The notes: a model not told the origin generated them from the sequence alone. A stretch of 32,087 nucleotides of DNA from Burkholderiaceae bacterium (GCA_023954135.1 JAMLIN010000042.1:1-32087), one strand, 5' to 3'; positions 6,725 through 15,328 are shown, counted from the stretch's first letter. Translations and numbers: made by a program.

Positions 6725-8707
6725 ATGGCCGTATCCGACGCGGCGGCCCAGCTGGCCAGACTGGGCGACACCACCTTCCCGCGATTGCTCGCGAAGCATG
6801 CCGCGGAGCGCCCCAGCGCGCCAGCCCTGCGCGAGAAGGATCTCGGGATCTGGCAGGCGATGTCCTGGGCCGAGCTCAAGGCCGAGGTCGAGGTCGTTGC
6901 AGCCGGGCTGGCTGCCGCCGGCTTCGAGCGCGGGATGAAGCTCGCCCTGATCGGCGAGAACCGGCCCCGGCTCTACATCGGCATGATCGCCGCTCAGGTG
7001 CTCGGTGGCGTGCCGGTGCCGCTCTACCAGGATGCGGTTGCCCAGGAGATGGTCTACGTGTTCCGCGATGCCGGCATCGGTTTCGCGATCGTCGAGGACC
7101 AGGAGCAGGTCGACAAGCTCCTCGAGGTCCGCCGCGAGCATCCCGACCTTCGGGCCATCTACTATGACGACCCGCGCGGCCTGCGCAACTACGAAGAGCC
7201 CGGGCTCGCGTCCTACGACAGCCTGCTCGAAGCCGGGCGTACCCGCCTTGCCGCCGACCCCGGCCTCTTCGACCGGGAAGTCGCCGCCGGTTCGCCTGCG
7301 GACCCGGCCGCCATCTTCTACACCTCGGGCACGACCGGCAACCCGAAGGGCGTGGTCCACGGCCACAACAACCTGATCTCGGTGTCCGACGCCGCCTCGC
7401 GCCTCGAGAAGCTCGGCCCCGACGACGATGTCCTCGCCTACCTGCCGATGGCATGGCTCGGGCAGAACATCTTTTCCTACACCCAGTGGCTGGTCAACGG
7501 CTTCACGGTCAACTGCCCGGAATCGGACGAGACGGTCGCCTCCGACATGCGCGAGATCGGCCCGACCTATTACTTCGCGCCGCCGCGGGTGCTCGAGGCG
7601 CTGCTCACGCAGGTCACGATCCGCATGGAGGATGCGGCGCCGATCAAGCAGAGGATGTTCCGGTACTTCCTGGATGTCGCGAAGCGGGTCGGCGAGCGCC
7701 TGCTCGAGCGCGACGCCTCGGTCGGCTTCATGGACCGGCTGCTCTACCGGATCGGGGATCTCACCGTCTACGGGCCGCTTCGCAATGCGCTCGGCATGAG
7801 CAAGCTGCGCGTCGCCTATACCGCGGGCGAGGCGATCGGCCCGGATCTCTTCGTCTTCTTCCGCTCGATCGGCATCAATCTCAAGCAGCTCTACGGCTCG
7901 ACCGAGACGGCGGTGTTCGTCTGCATCCAGCCCGATGGCCGGGTGCGCGCCGATACCGTGGGCGTCCCGCTCGACGGCGTCGAGGTCAGCGTGTCGGATA
8001 CCGGCGAGCTGCTGATCCGCAGCCCCGGGCTGCTGCGCGAGTATCACAACAACCCGGCTGCGACCGCCGAGGTGAAGGATGCCGACGGCTGGTATCACAC
8101 CGGGGATGCCGGCTACTTCGATACCGACGGCCAGCTGAAGATCATCGACCGGGCCAAGGACGTCGGCAAGCTCGCCGACGGCAGCATGTTCGCGCCCAAG
8201 TACATCGAGAACAAGCTCAAGTTCTTTCCCTACGTGAAGGAGGCCGTGGCCTTCGGTGACGGCACCGATCGGGTCATGGCGATGCTCAACATCGACTACG
8301 AGGCCTGCGGCAACTATGCAGAGCGGCGCAACATTCCCTACGCCGGCTATGTCGACCTGGCCAGCCGGCCCGAGATCGGCAAGCTCATGGCCGAGTGCGT
8401 CGAGCAGGTCAATGCCGACCTCGCCGCCGACCCGATGATGTCCGCCTCCCAGATCCACCGCTTCCTGGTCCTGCACAAGGAGCTCGATGCCGACGACGGA
8501 GAGCTCACCCGGACCCGCAAGGTGCGCCGCCGCTTCATCGGAGAGAAGTACGCCACCCTGGTCGACGCGCTCTACGACGGCAGCGACCACTGCTTCATCG
8601 AGACCCAGGTCCGGTTCGAGGACGGCCGCACTGGCTCGGTCTCGGCCGACATCCGGATAGTCGAGGCGAAGGTCTTCCCGCCAGCCGCGGCTACCCGCGC
8701 CGCCTGA
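6725..8707 (+). CDS. Long-chain-type AMP-forming acyl-CoA synthetase
   Basis: A 660-residue adenylate-forming enzyme that activates a carboxylic acid with ATP and CoA. Motifs in order: P-loop FYTSGTTGNPKGVVHGH, LYGSTETAVF, GWYHTGDAGYF, the hinge region IIDRAKDVGKLADG and the C-terminal catalytic-lysine segment LTRTRKVRRRFIGEKY, all typical of the long-chain (FadD15-like) subgroup. The ATG at 6725 is preferred over 6710 because AGGGGAG is well placed before it. It is the first gene of a same-strand run with the LivG/H/M/K/F-like importer, so its substrate is probably what that importer brings in, perhaps an aromatic or branched-chain acid; the sequence does not fix which. Gap to the next gene is 23 bases. 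Confidence 0.92.
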   Translation: MAVSDAAAQLARLGDTTFPRLLAKHAAERPSAPALREKDLGIWQAMSWAELKAEVEVVAAGLAAAGFERGMKLALIGENRPRLYIGMIAAQVLGGVPVPLYQDAVAQEMVYVFRDAGIGFAIVEDQEQVDKLLEVRREHPDLRAIYYDDPRGLRNYEEPGLASYDSLLEAGRTRLAADPGLFDREVAAGSPADPAAIFYTSGTTGNPKGVVHGHNNLISVSDAASRLEKLGPDDDVLAYLPMAWLGQNIFSYTQWLVNGFTVNCPESDETVASDMREIGPTYYFAPPRVLEALLTQVTIRMEDAAPIKQRMFRYFLDVAKRVGERLLERDASVGFMDRLLYRIGDLTVYGPLRNALGMSKLRVAYTAGEAIGPDLFVFFRSIGINLKQLYGSTETAVFVCIQPDGRVRADTVGVPLDGVEVSVSDTGELLIRSPGLLREYHNNPAATAEVKDADGWYHTGDAGYFDTDGQLKIIDRAKDVGKLADGSMFAPKYIENKLKFFPYVKEAVAFGDGTDRVMAMLNIDYEACGNYAERRNIPYAGYVDLASRPEIGKLMAECVEQVNADLAADPMMSASQIHRFLVLHKELDADDGELTRTRKVRRRFIGEKYATLVDALYDGSDHCFIETQVRFEDGRTGSVSADIRIVEAKVFPPAAATRAA

Positions 8708-8730
8708 AGAATCATTCGAGCTTCCCGCCC

Positions 8731-9516
8731 ATGCGCACCAAGAGAATCGGCGACGTCATCCTCGACCTGCAGAACATCTCCCTCGCGTTCGGGGGCGTCA
8801 AGGCGCTCACCGACATCTCGTTCGACGTCCGCGAGCACGAGGTCCGCGCGATCATCGGCCCCAACGGCGCCGGCAAGAGCTCGATGCTCAACGTGATCAA
8901 CGGCGTCTACACGCCGCAGCAGGGCAGGATCGTCTTTCGCGGCCAGGCCTTCGAGAAGATGAATCCGCGCAAGGTCGCCGAGATGGGCGTCGCGCGCACC
9001 TTCCAGAACCTCGCCCTGTTCAAGGGCATGAGCGTGCTCGACAACATCATGACCGGGCGCAACCTGCGCATGAAGACCGGCGTGCTCGCCCAGATGCTGC
9101 GCATCGGTCCGGCCGAGCGGGAGGATCTCGCCCATCGCGAGGAGGTGGAGAGAATCATCGACTTCCTCGAGATCCAGAACTATCGCAAGGCCCCGGTCGG
9201 CCAGCTGCCCTACGGGCTGCAGAAGCGGGTCGACCTCGGCCGGGCGCTCGCCATGAGCCCTTCGCTGCTGCTGCTCGACGAACCCATGGCCGGCATGAAC
9301 CTCGAGGAGAAGCAGGACATGAGCCGTTTCATCCTCGACGTCAACGACGAGTTCGGCACCACCATCGTGCTGATCGAGCACGACATGGGGGTGGTGATGG
9401 ACATCTCCGACCGGGTGGTCGTTCTCGACTACGGCCGCAAGATCGGCGACGGATCGCCGGACGAGGTCCGCAACAACCAGGATGTCATCGACGCCTATCT
9501 CGGCGTTGCCCACTGA
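8731..9516 (+). CDS. Branched-chain-type ABC transporter ATPase, LivG-like
   Basis: A 261-residue ATP-binding subunit on the cytoplasmic face of the importer. Walker A is GPNGAGKSS, the signature region is LPYGLQKRVDLGRA (a LivG-type variant of LSGGQ), Walker B is LLLLDEPMAGMN and the switch histidine is in VLIEHDMG. The C-terminal tail DAYLGVAH is typical of LivG. The ATG at 8731 is preceded by a pyrimidine-rich sequence without a Shine-Dalgarno, so translation may depend on the synthetase ending 23 bases upstream. It probably forms a heterodimer with the LivF-like subunit at 13271. Confidence 0.93.
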   Translation: MRTKRIGDVILDLQNISLAFGGVKALTDISFDVREHEVRAIIGPNGAGKSSMLNVINGVYTPQQGRIVFRGQAFEKMNPRKVAEMGVARTFQNLALFKGMSVLDNIMTGRNLRMKTGVLAQMLRIGPAEREDLAHREEVERIIDFLEIQNYRKAPVGQLPYGLQKRVDLGRALAMSPSLLLLDEPMAGMNLEEKQDMSRFILDVNDEFGTTIVLIEHDMGVVMDISDRVVVLDYGRKIGDGSPDEVRNNQDVIDAYLGVAH

Positions 9517-9525
9517 GGATCGGAT

Positions 9526-10455
9526 ATGGGGTTTTTCGTCGAGGTCGTTCTCGGTGGGCTGATGGCGGGGGTGCTCTACTCCCTCGTCGCCCTCGGTTTC
9601 GTGCTGATCTTCAAGGCGTCGGGCGTGTTCAACTTCGCCCAGGGCGCGATGGTGCTGTTCGCCGCCCTGTCGATGGCGCGCCTGTCCGAATGGCTGCCGC
9701 GCTGGCTCGGCTTCGAATCGCTGTTCCTGGCCAACGTCCTCGCCTTCCTGATGGCGGCCGCGATCATGTACCTGATCGCGGTGCTGGTCGAGCGCCTCGT
9801 GCTGCGCCCGCTGGTCAACCAGGAAGGCATCACCGCCCTGATGGCGACCCTCGGGGTCACCTACTTCCTCGACGGATTCGGCCAGACGGTGTGGGGATCG
9901 GACATCTACCGGATCGATCTCGGCATCTCCAAGGATCCCCTGATCATCCTCGAGTCGGTCTTCGAGGGCGGGGTGCTGGTCAACCGCGACGACATCCTCG
10001 CCGCCTTCATGGCGGTGGTGCTGGTGGCGATCCTGGCACTGTTCTTCCAGAAGACGGCCACCGGCAGGGCCCTGCGGGCGGTTGCCGACGACCACCAGGC
10101 GGCCCAGTCGATCGGCATTCCGCTCAACCGGATCTGGGTCATCGTCTGGGCGGTCGCCGGCTTCACCGCGCTGGTCGCCGGGATGGTCTGGGGCAGCAAG
10201 CTCGGGGTGCAGTTCTCGCTGGCGACCCTCGCGCTCAAGGCGCTGCCGGTGGTGATCCTCGGCGGATTCACCTCGATCCCGGGCGCCATCGTCGGGGGGC
10301 TCATCATCGGTGTCGGCGAGAAGCTCGCCGAGCTGTATCTCGGCCCGATCATCGGCGGCGGCCTCGAGAACTGGTTCGCCTACGCCCTTGCCCTGGTGTT
10401 CCTGCTGGTGCGCCCGCAGGGGTTGTTTGGTGAAAAGATCATAGATCGCGTGTAG
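9526..10455 (+). CDS. Branched-chain-type ABC transporter permease, LivH-like
   Basis: A 309-residue inner-membrane permease with about eight hydrophobic segments. It begins with the LivH-type MAGVLYSLVALGFVLIFKASGVFNFAQGAM and carries the cytoplasmic coupling loop GRALRAVADDHQAAQSIGI. A GAGGATCGG Shine-Dalgarno lies just before ATG 9526, nine bases after the ATPase gene. The final codons and the stop codon fold into a 17-bp hairpin (10434-10472), an unusual gene end described separately. Confidence 0.93.
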   Translation: MGFFVEVVLGGLMAGVLYSLVALGFVLIFKASGVFNFAQGAMVLFAALSMARLSEWLPRWLGFESLFLANVLAFLMAAAIMYLIAVLVERLVLRPLVNQEGITALMATLGVTYFLDGFGQTVWGSDIYRIDLGISKDPLIILESVFEGGVLVNRDDILAAFMAVVLVAILALFFQKTATGRALRAVADDHQAAQSIGIPLNRIWVIVWAVAGFTALVAGMVWGSKLGVQFSLATLALKALPVVILGGFTSIPGAIVGGLIIGVGEKLAELYLGPIIGGGLENWFAYALALVFLLVRPQGLFGEKIIDRV

Positions 10456-10518
10456 CGCGATCTATGATCTTTCGGCGAAGGCCAACTTGCCGGAGGCAAG
10501 TTAAGGCGCGCAAGCGCC
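10434..10518 (+). promoter_or_regulatory. Array of three hairpins between the two permease genes, the first holding the stop codon
   Basis: Hairpin 1 is a perfect 17-bp stem AAAGATCATAGATCGCG and its complement (10434-10450/10456-10472) with loop TGTAG containing the TAG stop of the LivH-like gene. Hairpin 2 is AACTTGCC-GGA-GGCAAGTT (10484-10502), hairpin 3 is GGCGC-GCAA-GCGCC (10505-10518). AAGATCAT, part of the first arm, recurs at 10531-10538 and could pair instead with the second arm. T-runs are short, so it may be a partial terminator, an mRNA-processing or stability element, or a small repeat. Confidence 0.6.
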
Positions 10519-10584
10519 GGCCGGAGGCAGAAGATCATCGCGCGGGCAGGCGACGCGCCAACGTAGTTGTGGAATCCTGACCAA

Positions 10585-11649
10585 ATGCTCTATCGCGAAA
10601 ACGGACAGTTCAAGACCAGCTACCGGTCGGACCAGCAGATCTTCCCGATCCTGCAGGACAAGTGGTTCATGATCGGGCTGCTCGTGGTCGCCTTCGTCGT
10701 GGTCCCGATGTTCGCGACCAACTACGTCTACCTCGCGCTGCTGATCCCGTTCATCATCCTGTCGCTGGCCGCGCTGGGCCTGAACCTGCTGGTCGGCTAC
10801 TGCGGCCAGATCTCGCTCGGTTCGGCCGCCTTCATGGCGACCGGCGCCTACATCGCCTACAACGTCTATACCCGCCTGCCGGGGACCCCGCTGCTTCTTG
10901 CCATGATCGTCGGCGGCCTCGCCGCGATGCTGGCCGGCCTCGTGTTCGGCATTCCGAGCCTGCGCATCAAGGGCCTGTACCTCGCGGTGGCGACGCTCGC
11001 CGCCCAGTTCTTCTCCGACTGGGTGTTCGCCCGGGTGGGATGGTTCACCAACTACGCCCCTTCGGGCGCGGTGTCGGTGCCGCCGCTGCATGCCTTCGGC
11101 CTGCCCATCATCGAGCCCTGGCAGAAGTATCTTTTCTGCCTGACGGTCGTGGTGGTGCTCGGCCTGCTCGCCAAGAACCTGGTGCGCGGGCACATCGGGC
11201 GGTCCTGGATGGCGATCCGCGACATGGACGTCGCCGCCGAGGTGATCGGCATCCGGCCCATGTATGCCAAGCTCACCGCCTTCGCGGTCAGCTCCTTCTA
11301 CATCGGTGTCGCCGGCGCGATGTGGGGCTTCATCCACCTCGGCTCCTGGGAGCCGCTCGCCTTCGACATCACCCGCTCGCTCAACCTGCTGTTCATGATC
11401 ATCATCGGCGGCATGGGCTCGATCATGGGCAGCTTCTTCGGCGCGGCCTTCATCGTCATCCTGCCGATCCTGCTCAACCAGGTTCCGCAGGCGCTGGGCA
11501 TCCCGATCTCGGTGGCGACCGCCACCCATCTCGAGTTCATGATCTTCGGAGTGCTGATCATCATGTTCCTGGTTCTCGAGCCGCATGGTCTTGCGCGGCT
11601 CTGGTCGATCGGGAAGGAAAAGATGCGGCTCTGGCCGTTCCCCCACTGA
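10585..11649 (+). CDS. Branched-chain-type ABC transporter permease, LivM-like
   Basis: A 354-residue inner-membrane permease partnering the LivH-like protein. After a cytoplasmic N-terminus (MLYRENGQFKTSYRSDQQIF) it has about ten hydrophobic segments, with the LivM signature LNLLVGYCGQISLGSAAFM and the coupling-loop stretch GRSWMAIRDMDVAAEVIGI. The ATG at 10585 is preferred; an in-frame TTG at 10567 would add six residues (LWNPDQ). The 129-base gap before it, filled by hairpins, is the largest between the early genes of this run and could lower its expression relative to the upstream genes. Confidence 0.93.
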   Translation: MLYRENGQFKTSYRSDQQIFPILQDKWFMIGLLVVAFVVVPMFATNYVYLALLIPFIILSLAALGLNLLVGYCGQISLGSAAFMATGAYIAYNVYTRLPGTPLLLAMIVGGLAAMLAGLVFGIPSLRIKGLYLAVATLAAQFFSDWVFARVGWFTNYAPSGAVSVPPLHAFGLPIIEPWQKYLFCLTVVVVLGLLAKNLVRGHIGRSWMAIRDMDVAAEVIGIRPMYAKLTAFAVSSFYIGVAGAMWGFIHLGSWEPLAFDITRSLNLLFMIIIGGMGSIMGSFFGAAFIVILPILLNQVPQALGIPISVATATHLEFMIFGVLIIMFLVLEPHGLARLWSIGKEKMRLWPFPH

Positions 11650-11707
11650 ACGGGGCGAAGTCCCCGCAGTCATCGCTTGCAAGCTTGGTGAAACCATGGA
11701 GGTTCGA

Positions 11708-13045
11708 ATGAGGAAGACAACGAGAAACGCCCTGGCCATGGTGGCCATGGCGGCCGCGGCCACGTTCGCGACGGCGGTGCCGTCGCAGGCGTACGCGGCC
11801 AACCAGTATGTGCCGAACCTGGTCTACCGGACCGGGCCGTACGCTCCCAATGGCACGCCGATGGCCAATGGCTATGCGGACTACCTCAAGTACGTCAATT
11901 CCAAGGGCGGCATCAACGGCGTCAGGATCGACTACGAAGAGTGCGAGATGGCTTATGCCACCGACCGCGGCGTGGAATGCTACGAGCGCATGAAGGGCAA
12001 CAGCCCGACCGGCGCACCGGTCTTCCATACCTGGTCGACCGGCGTGACCTTCGCCCTCACCGACAAGACCACGACCGACAAGATCCCGCTCATCACCCTC
12101 GGCTACGGTCGCGGTGAATCGGCCGACGGCACCGTCTTCAAGTGGAACTTCATCCTCGGCGGCAACTACTGGGTGGGCGCCGACATCCTGGTGCAGCACG
12201 TCGCCGAGAAATTCGGCGGGCTCGACAAGCTCAAGGGCAAGAAGATCACCCTGATCTACCACGATTCGCCCTACGGCAAGGAAGCGATTCCGCCTTTGCA
12301 GGAACGCTCGAAGATGCATGGTTTCGAGCTCAACCTGATCCCCGTCACCCACCCGGGCGTCGAGCAGAAGGCGGCCTGGCTGCAAGTGCGGCGCGATCGT
12401 CCGGATGCCGTCTTCCTCTGGGGCTGGGGCGTGATGAACTCCACCGCGATCAAGGAAGCGGTCGCCACGGGCTTTCCGCGCGAGAAGCTCTACGGCATCT
12501 GGTACTCGGGCGGCGAGCCTGACGTCGTGCCGGCCGGCGATGGCGGCAAGGGCTACAACACGGTGACCCTGCTCGCCCCCGGCGGCAAGGGCAAGATCCA
12601 TGAGGAGATCCTGGCGGCCGTCCACGACAAGGGCCAGGCCAGCGGCCCGCGCGACGAGGTTGGGCAGGTCTACCATACGCGCGGCGTGATCGCCGCGATG
12701 CTCACCGTCGAGTCGATCAGGAAGGCCATGAGCCGCTACGGCAACAAGCCGATGACCGGTGAACAGGTCCGCTGGGGCCTCGAGAACCTGAACATCGACG
12801 ATGCCGCGATCAAGAGGCTCGGCTTCGAGGGCTTCATGTACCCGCTCTCGACGAGCTGCGTCGACCACATGGGCGTCAACCGCTCCCAGATCATGACCTG
12901 GAACGGCAAGTCCTGGGACGTGAACCCGAAGATCTACGAGGCGGACATGCAGGTCATCAAGCCGATGATCCGCAGGATCGCCGACGCCTACGCCAAGGAG
13001 AAGAACATCACTCCGCGCGACTGCGCCAAAGAGTCGCAGGAGTGA
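11708..13045 (+). CDS. Periplasmic substrate-binding protein, LivK-like family
   Basis: A 445-residue type-1 periplasmic binding protein (Peripla_BP_6 group) that should deliver substrate to the LivHM-like permease. A signal peptide is visible: MRKTTRNA, a hydrophobic alanine-rich core, and a probable cleavage site near SQAYAA. The mature protein starts NQYVPNLVYRTGPYAPNG, with later WLQVRRDRPDAVFLWGWGVMN and YHTRGVIAAMLTVESI. The ATG at 11708 is chosen for the GGAGG six bases upstream; an in-frame ATG at 11696 would spoil the signal peptide. It is longer than true amino-acid-binding LivK, and together with the flanking CoA ligases this points to an organic acid rather than an amino acid, which is an inference. 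The stop codon is one base before repeat copy B. Confidence 0.9.
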   Translation: MRKTTRNALAMVAMAAAATFATAVPSQAYAANQYVPNLVYRTGPYAPNGTPMANGYADYLKYVNSKGGINGVRIDYEECEMAYATDRGVECYERMKGNSPTGAPVFHTWSTGVTFALTDKTTTDKIPLITLGYGRGESADGTVFKWNFILGGNYWVGADILVQHVAEKFGGLDKLKGKKITLIYHDSPYGKEAIPPLQERSKMHGFELNLIPVTHPGVEQKAAWLQVRRDRPDAVFLWGWGVMNSTAIKEAVATGFPREKLYGIWYSGGEPDVVPAGDGGKGYNTVTLLAPGGKGKIHEEILAAVHDKGQASGPRDEVGQVYHTRGVIAAMLTVESIRKAMSRYGNKPMTGEQVRWGLENLNIDDAAIKRLGFEGFMYPLSTSCVDHMGVNRSQIMTWNGKSWDVNPKIYEADMQVIKPMIRRIADAYAKEKNITPRDCAKESQE

Positions 13046-13046
13046 G

Positions 13047-13205
13047 GAACCTGTGAACGGGCCGTCCGCACCCGCTCGTCACGCCAGGGCGGCCCCGCTC
13101 GTCGTTGCAAACGCTCGCCATGTCACCCGACATGGCTGCGCTTTGCGCCTCGATCGGAACCACCCTGGCGCGCCGCTCGGGCGCGTTCGGCCCATTCGCA
13201 GGCTC
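13047..13205 (+). repeat. Dispersed 159-bp element with terminal inverted repeats (copy B)
   Basis: It begins GAACCTGTGAACGG and ends with the imperfect complement of that (CCATTCGCAGGCTC), with a central perfect hairpin GCCATGTC-ACCC-GACATGGC (13117-13136). It is in the opposite orientation to copy A at 4755-4915. It starts one base after the binding-protein stop codon and separates that gene from the LivF-like ATPase. Open frames across it on both strands are by-products of GC richness. Confidence 0.8.
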
Positions 13206-13218
13206 CGGACGTCCTCCG

Positions 13219-13242
13219 GCCGCGGTCCCGGGGGGCCGCGGC
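13219..13242 (+). other. GC-rich hairpin upstream of the LivF-like gene
   Basis: GCCGCGG pairs with CCGCGGC around a C/G-rich loop that can pair further (CCC with GGG). It lies between repeat copy B and the GTG start at 13271. Without a T-run it looks like an mRNA-stability or Rho-independent-like structure rather than a true terminator. Confidence 0.4.
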
Positions 13243-13270
13243 TGCACCGCAATGAACGGAGATTCCCGCA

Positions 13271-14074
13271 GTGACATCCCCGCTACTCTCGGTCAACGGC
13301 ATCGAGGTCATCTACAACCATGTGATCCTGGTGCTCAAGGGCGTGTCGCTGCAGGTGCCCGAGGGACGGATCGTGGCCCTGCTCGGCGCCAACGGCGCCG
13401 GCAAGACGACCACGCTGCGCGCGGTGTCGAACCTGCTCAAGGGCGAGCGGGGCGATGTCACCAAGGGCAGCATCGAGTACAAGGGCGAGTCGATCGCGAA
13501 GCTCACCCCGTCGGACCTCGTCAAGCGCGGGGTGATCCAGGTCATGGAGGGCCGGCACTGCTTCGCCCACCTCACGATCGAGGAGAACCTGCTCACGGGG
13601 GCCTATACGCGCAATCTCGCGCGCGCCGACCTCACCGCGGCGCTCGAGCGGGTCTATCACTACTTCCCGCGCCTGAAGCAGCGCCGCTCCTCGCTGGCGG
13701 GCTACACCTCGGGCGGCGAGCAGCAGATGACGGCGGTCGGACGCGCCCTGATGGCCGATCCGAAGATGATCCTGCTCGACGAGCCGTCCATGGGGCTGGC
13801 GCCGCAGATCGTCGCCGAGATCTTCGGCATCGTGCAGGACCTCAACCAGAAGGAAGGGGTGAGCATCCTGCTGGCCGAGCAGAACACCAACGTGGCGCTC
13901 AAGTACGCCGACTACGGCTACATCCTGGAGAACGGTCGTATCGTGATGGACGGCGAGGCGAAGGCGCTCGCCGAGAACGAGGACGTGCGCGAGTTCTACC
14001 TCGGTGTCGCCCAGGAGGGGCGTCGCTCGTTCCGGGAAGTGAAGTCGTATCGGCGCCGCAAGCGCTGGCTGTAA
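13271..14074 (+). CDS. Branched-chain-type ABC transporter ATPase, LivF-like
   Basis: A 267-residue second ATPase of the importer. Walker A is GANGAGKTT, the signature SGGEQQM, Walker B MILLDEPSMGLAP, and the switch position reads LLAEQN with Gln in place of His, as is usual in LivF. The GTG at 13271 follows a GGAG and begins just before the conserved LLSVNGIEVIYN. Compared with classical LivF (about 235 residues) it carries a basic C-terminal extension (SFREVKSYRRRKRWL). It is 225 bases from the binding-protein gene because of the inserted repeat, and nine bases from the ligase that follows. Confidence 0.93.
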   Translation: MTSPLLSVNGIEVIYNHVILVLKGVSLQVPEGRIVALLGANGAGKTTTLRAVSNLLKGERGDVTKGSIEYKGESIAKLTPSDLVKRGVIQVMEGRHCFAHLTIEENLLTGAYTRNLARADLTAALERVYHYFPRLKQRRSSLAGYTSGGEQQMTAVGRALMADPKMILLDEPSMGLAPQIVAEIFGIVQDLNQKEGVSILLAEQNTNVALKYADYGYILENGRIVMDGEAKALAENEDVREFYLGVAQEGRRSFREVKSYRRRKRWL

Positions 14075-14083
14075 GGGAATTCG

Positions 14084-15328
14084 ATGACCGACGGCCTCTA
14101 TTTCGACCAGCTCGAAACCCGCAGCGCGGAGGCGCGCGAAGGTGCCCTGATGGCCCGCCTGCCCGGGCTGGTCGCCCATGCGGTCGCCAATGCGCCCGGC
14201 TGGGCGAAGCGGCTTTCCGGCATCGATCCCCGGTCGATATGCAGTCGCAAGGCGCTCGCGGGGCTGCCGGTGCTGCGCAAGTCCGAGCTCAAGGACCTGC
14301 AGGCGAGTGACCCGCCTTTCGGCGGCCTCGTCACGCGGCCGCTCGGCGAGCTCGGCGCCGTCTACATGTCGCCCGGTCCGATCCTCGACCCCGAGGGTAC
14401 CGGCGACGACCCCTGGCGCAGCGCACGCGCGCTGTACGCCGCCGGCATCCGCCCGGGGCACCTGATCCAGAACTGCTTCGGCTATCACCTCACGCCGGGC
14501 GCCTGGATGGTCCATCATGCCGCGCGCCGGCTCGGCTGCGCGGTGATCCCGGCCGGGATCGGCCAGACCGAGCAGCAGATCGAGCTGATCCGCAGCCTGC
14601 GTCCCGACGCCTATGTCGGCACCCCCTCGTTCCTGCGCATCATCATCGAGAAGGCCCGGGAAACCGGCGCGGACCTCGGCAACCTCAAGCGCGCGCTGGT
14701 GGCCGCCGAGGCTCTACCGCCCAGCCTGCGCAGCTGGTTCCATGAACAGGGCGTGAGCACCGTGCTGCAGTGGTACGGCACCGCCGACGTCGGGCTGATC
14801 GCCTACGAGAGCGAAGCGCTCGAGGGCATGATCCTCGACGAGGACCTGATCCTCGAGATCGTGCGGCCGGGCACCGGCGAGCCGGTCACCGACGGCGAGG
14901 TCGGCGAGGTCGTCGTCACCAGCTTCAACCCGGTCTACCCGCTGCTGCGTTTCGGCACCGGCGACCTCTCCGCGGTGCTGCCCGGGCCATCGCCCTGCGG
15001 TCGCACCAATGTGCGCATCCGCGGCTGGATGGGAAGGGCGGACCAGACCACCAAGGTGCGTGGCATGTTCGTGCAGCCCGGCCACGTCGCCGAGATCCTC
15101 CGTCGCTTTCCCCAGGTGGAACGTGCCCGGCTCGTGATCAGCGGCGAGATGGCCAACGACGCCATGGCCCTGCGCTGCGAGCTCGACGGCGAATCCGGCG
15201 GGCTCGGCGAGCGGATCGCCGAGGTGATCCGCGAGGTCACCAAGCTGCGCGGCGAGGTCGAGTTCGTCGCGCCGGGCAGCCTGCCCAACGACGGGCTCGT
15301 GATCGAGGACGCCCGCAAGTACGATTGA
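14084..15328 (+). CDS. Phenylacetate-CoA ligase-like (PaaK-family) adenylate-forming enzyme
   Basis: A 414-residue protein of the PaaK branch of adenylate-forming enzymes. Conserved parts are QWYGTADVGLIAYE (A5 region), PLLRFGTGDLS (A7), RIRGWMGRADQTTKVRGMFV (A8) and a C-terminal DARKYD that may hold the catalytic lysine. The phosphate-binding loop, normally Ser/Thr/Gly-rich with a lysine, reads instead MSPGPILDPEGTGDD, so ATP binding may differ or the true activity may not be canonical. An AAGGGA lies just before ATG 14084. It is the last gene of the importer run, so two ligase-type genes bracket one transporter. Substrate unknown; phenylacetate is only a family association. Confidence 0.85.
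   Translation: MTDGLYFDQLETRSAEAREGALMARLPGLVAHAVANAPGWAKRLSGIDPRSICSRKALAGLPVLRKSELKDLQASDPPFGGLVTRPLGELGAVYMSPGPILDPEGTGDDPWRSARALYAAGIRPGHLIQNCFGYHLTPGAWMVHHAARRLGCAVIPAGIGQTEQQIELIRSLRPDAYVGTPSFLRIIIEKARETGADLGNLKRALVAAEALPPSLRSWFHEQGVSTVLQWYGTADVGLIAYESEALEGMILDEDLILEIVRPGTGEPVTDGEVGEVVVTSFNPVYPLLRFGTGDLSAVLPGPSPCGRTNVRIRGWMGRADQTTKVRGMFVQPGHVAEILRRFPQVERARLVISGEMANDAMALRCELDGESGGLGERIAEVIREVTKLRGEVEFVAPGSLPNDGLVIEDARKYD

Noticed and set aside
6542-8590. A giant minus-strand frame joined to the Crp/Fnr regulator
   Set aside because: Only the last ~230 residues match the family; the rest is the antisense shadow of the acyl-CoA synthetase gene with implausible composition.
10435-10538. 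AAGATCAT flanks as an 8-bp target duplication of an inserted element
   Set aside because: The first copy lies within the conserved C-terminal codons of the permease (FGEKIIDRV) and inside the hairpin arm, so it is not simply a duplicated target.
13053-13277. Possible small peptide genes within repeat copy B on either strand
   Set aside because: Differences from copy A alter amino acids freely and both strands are open, so this is open frame from GC bias, not coding sequence.
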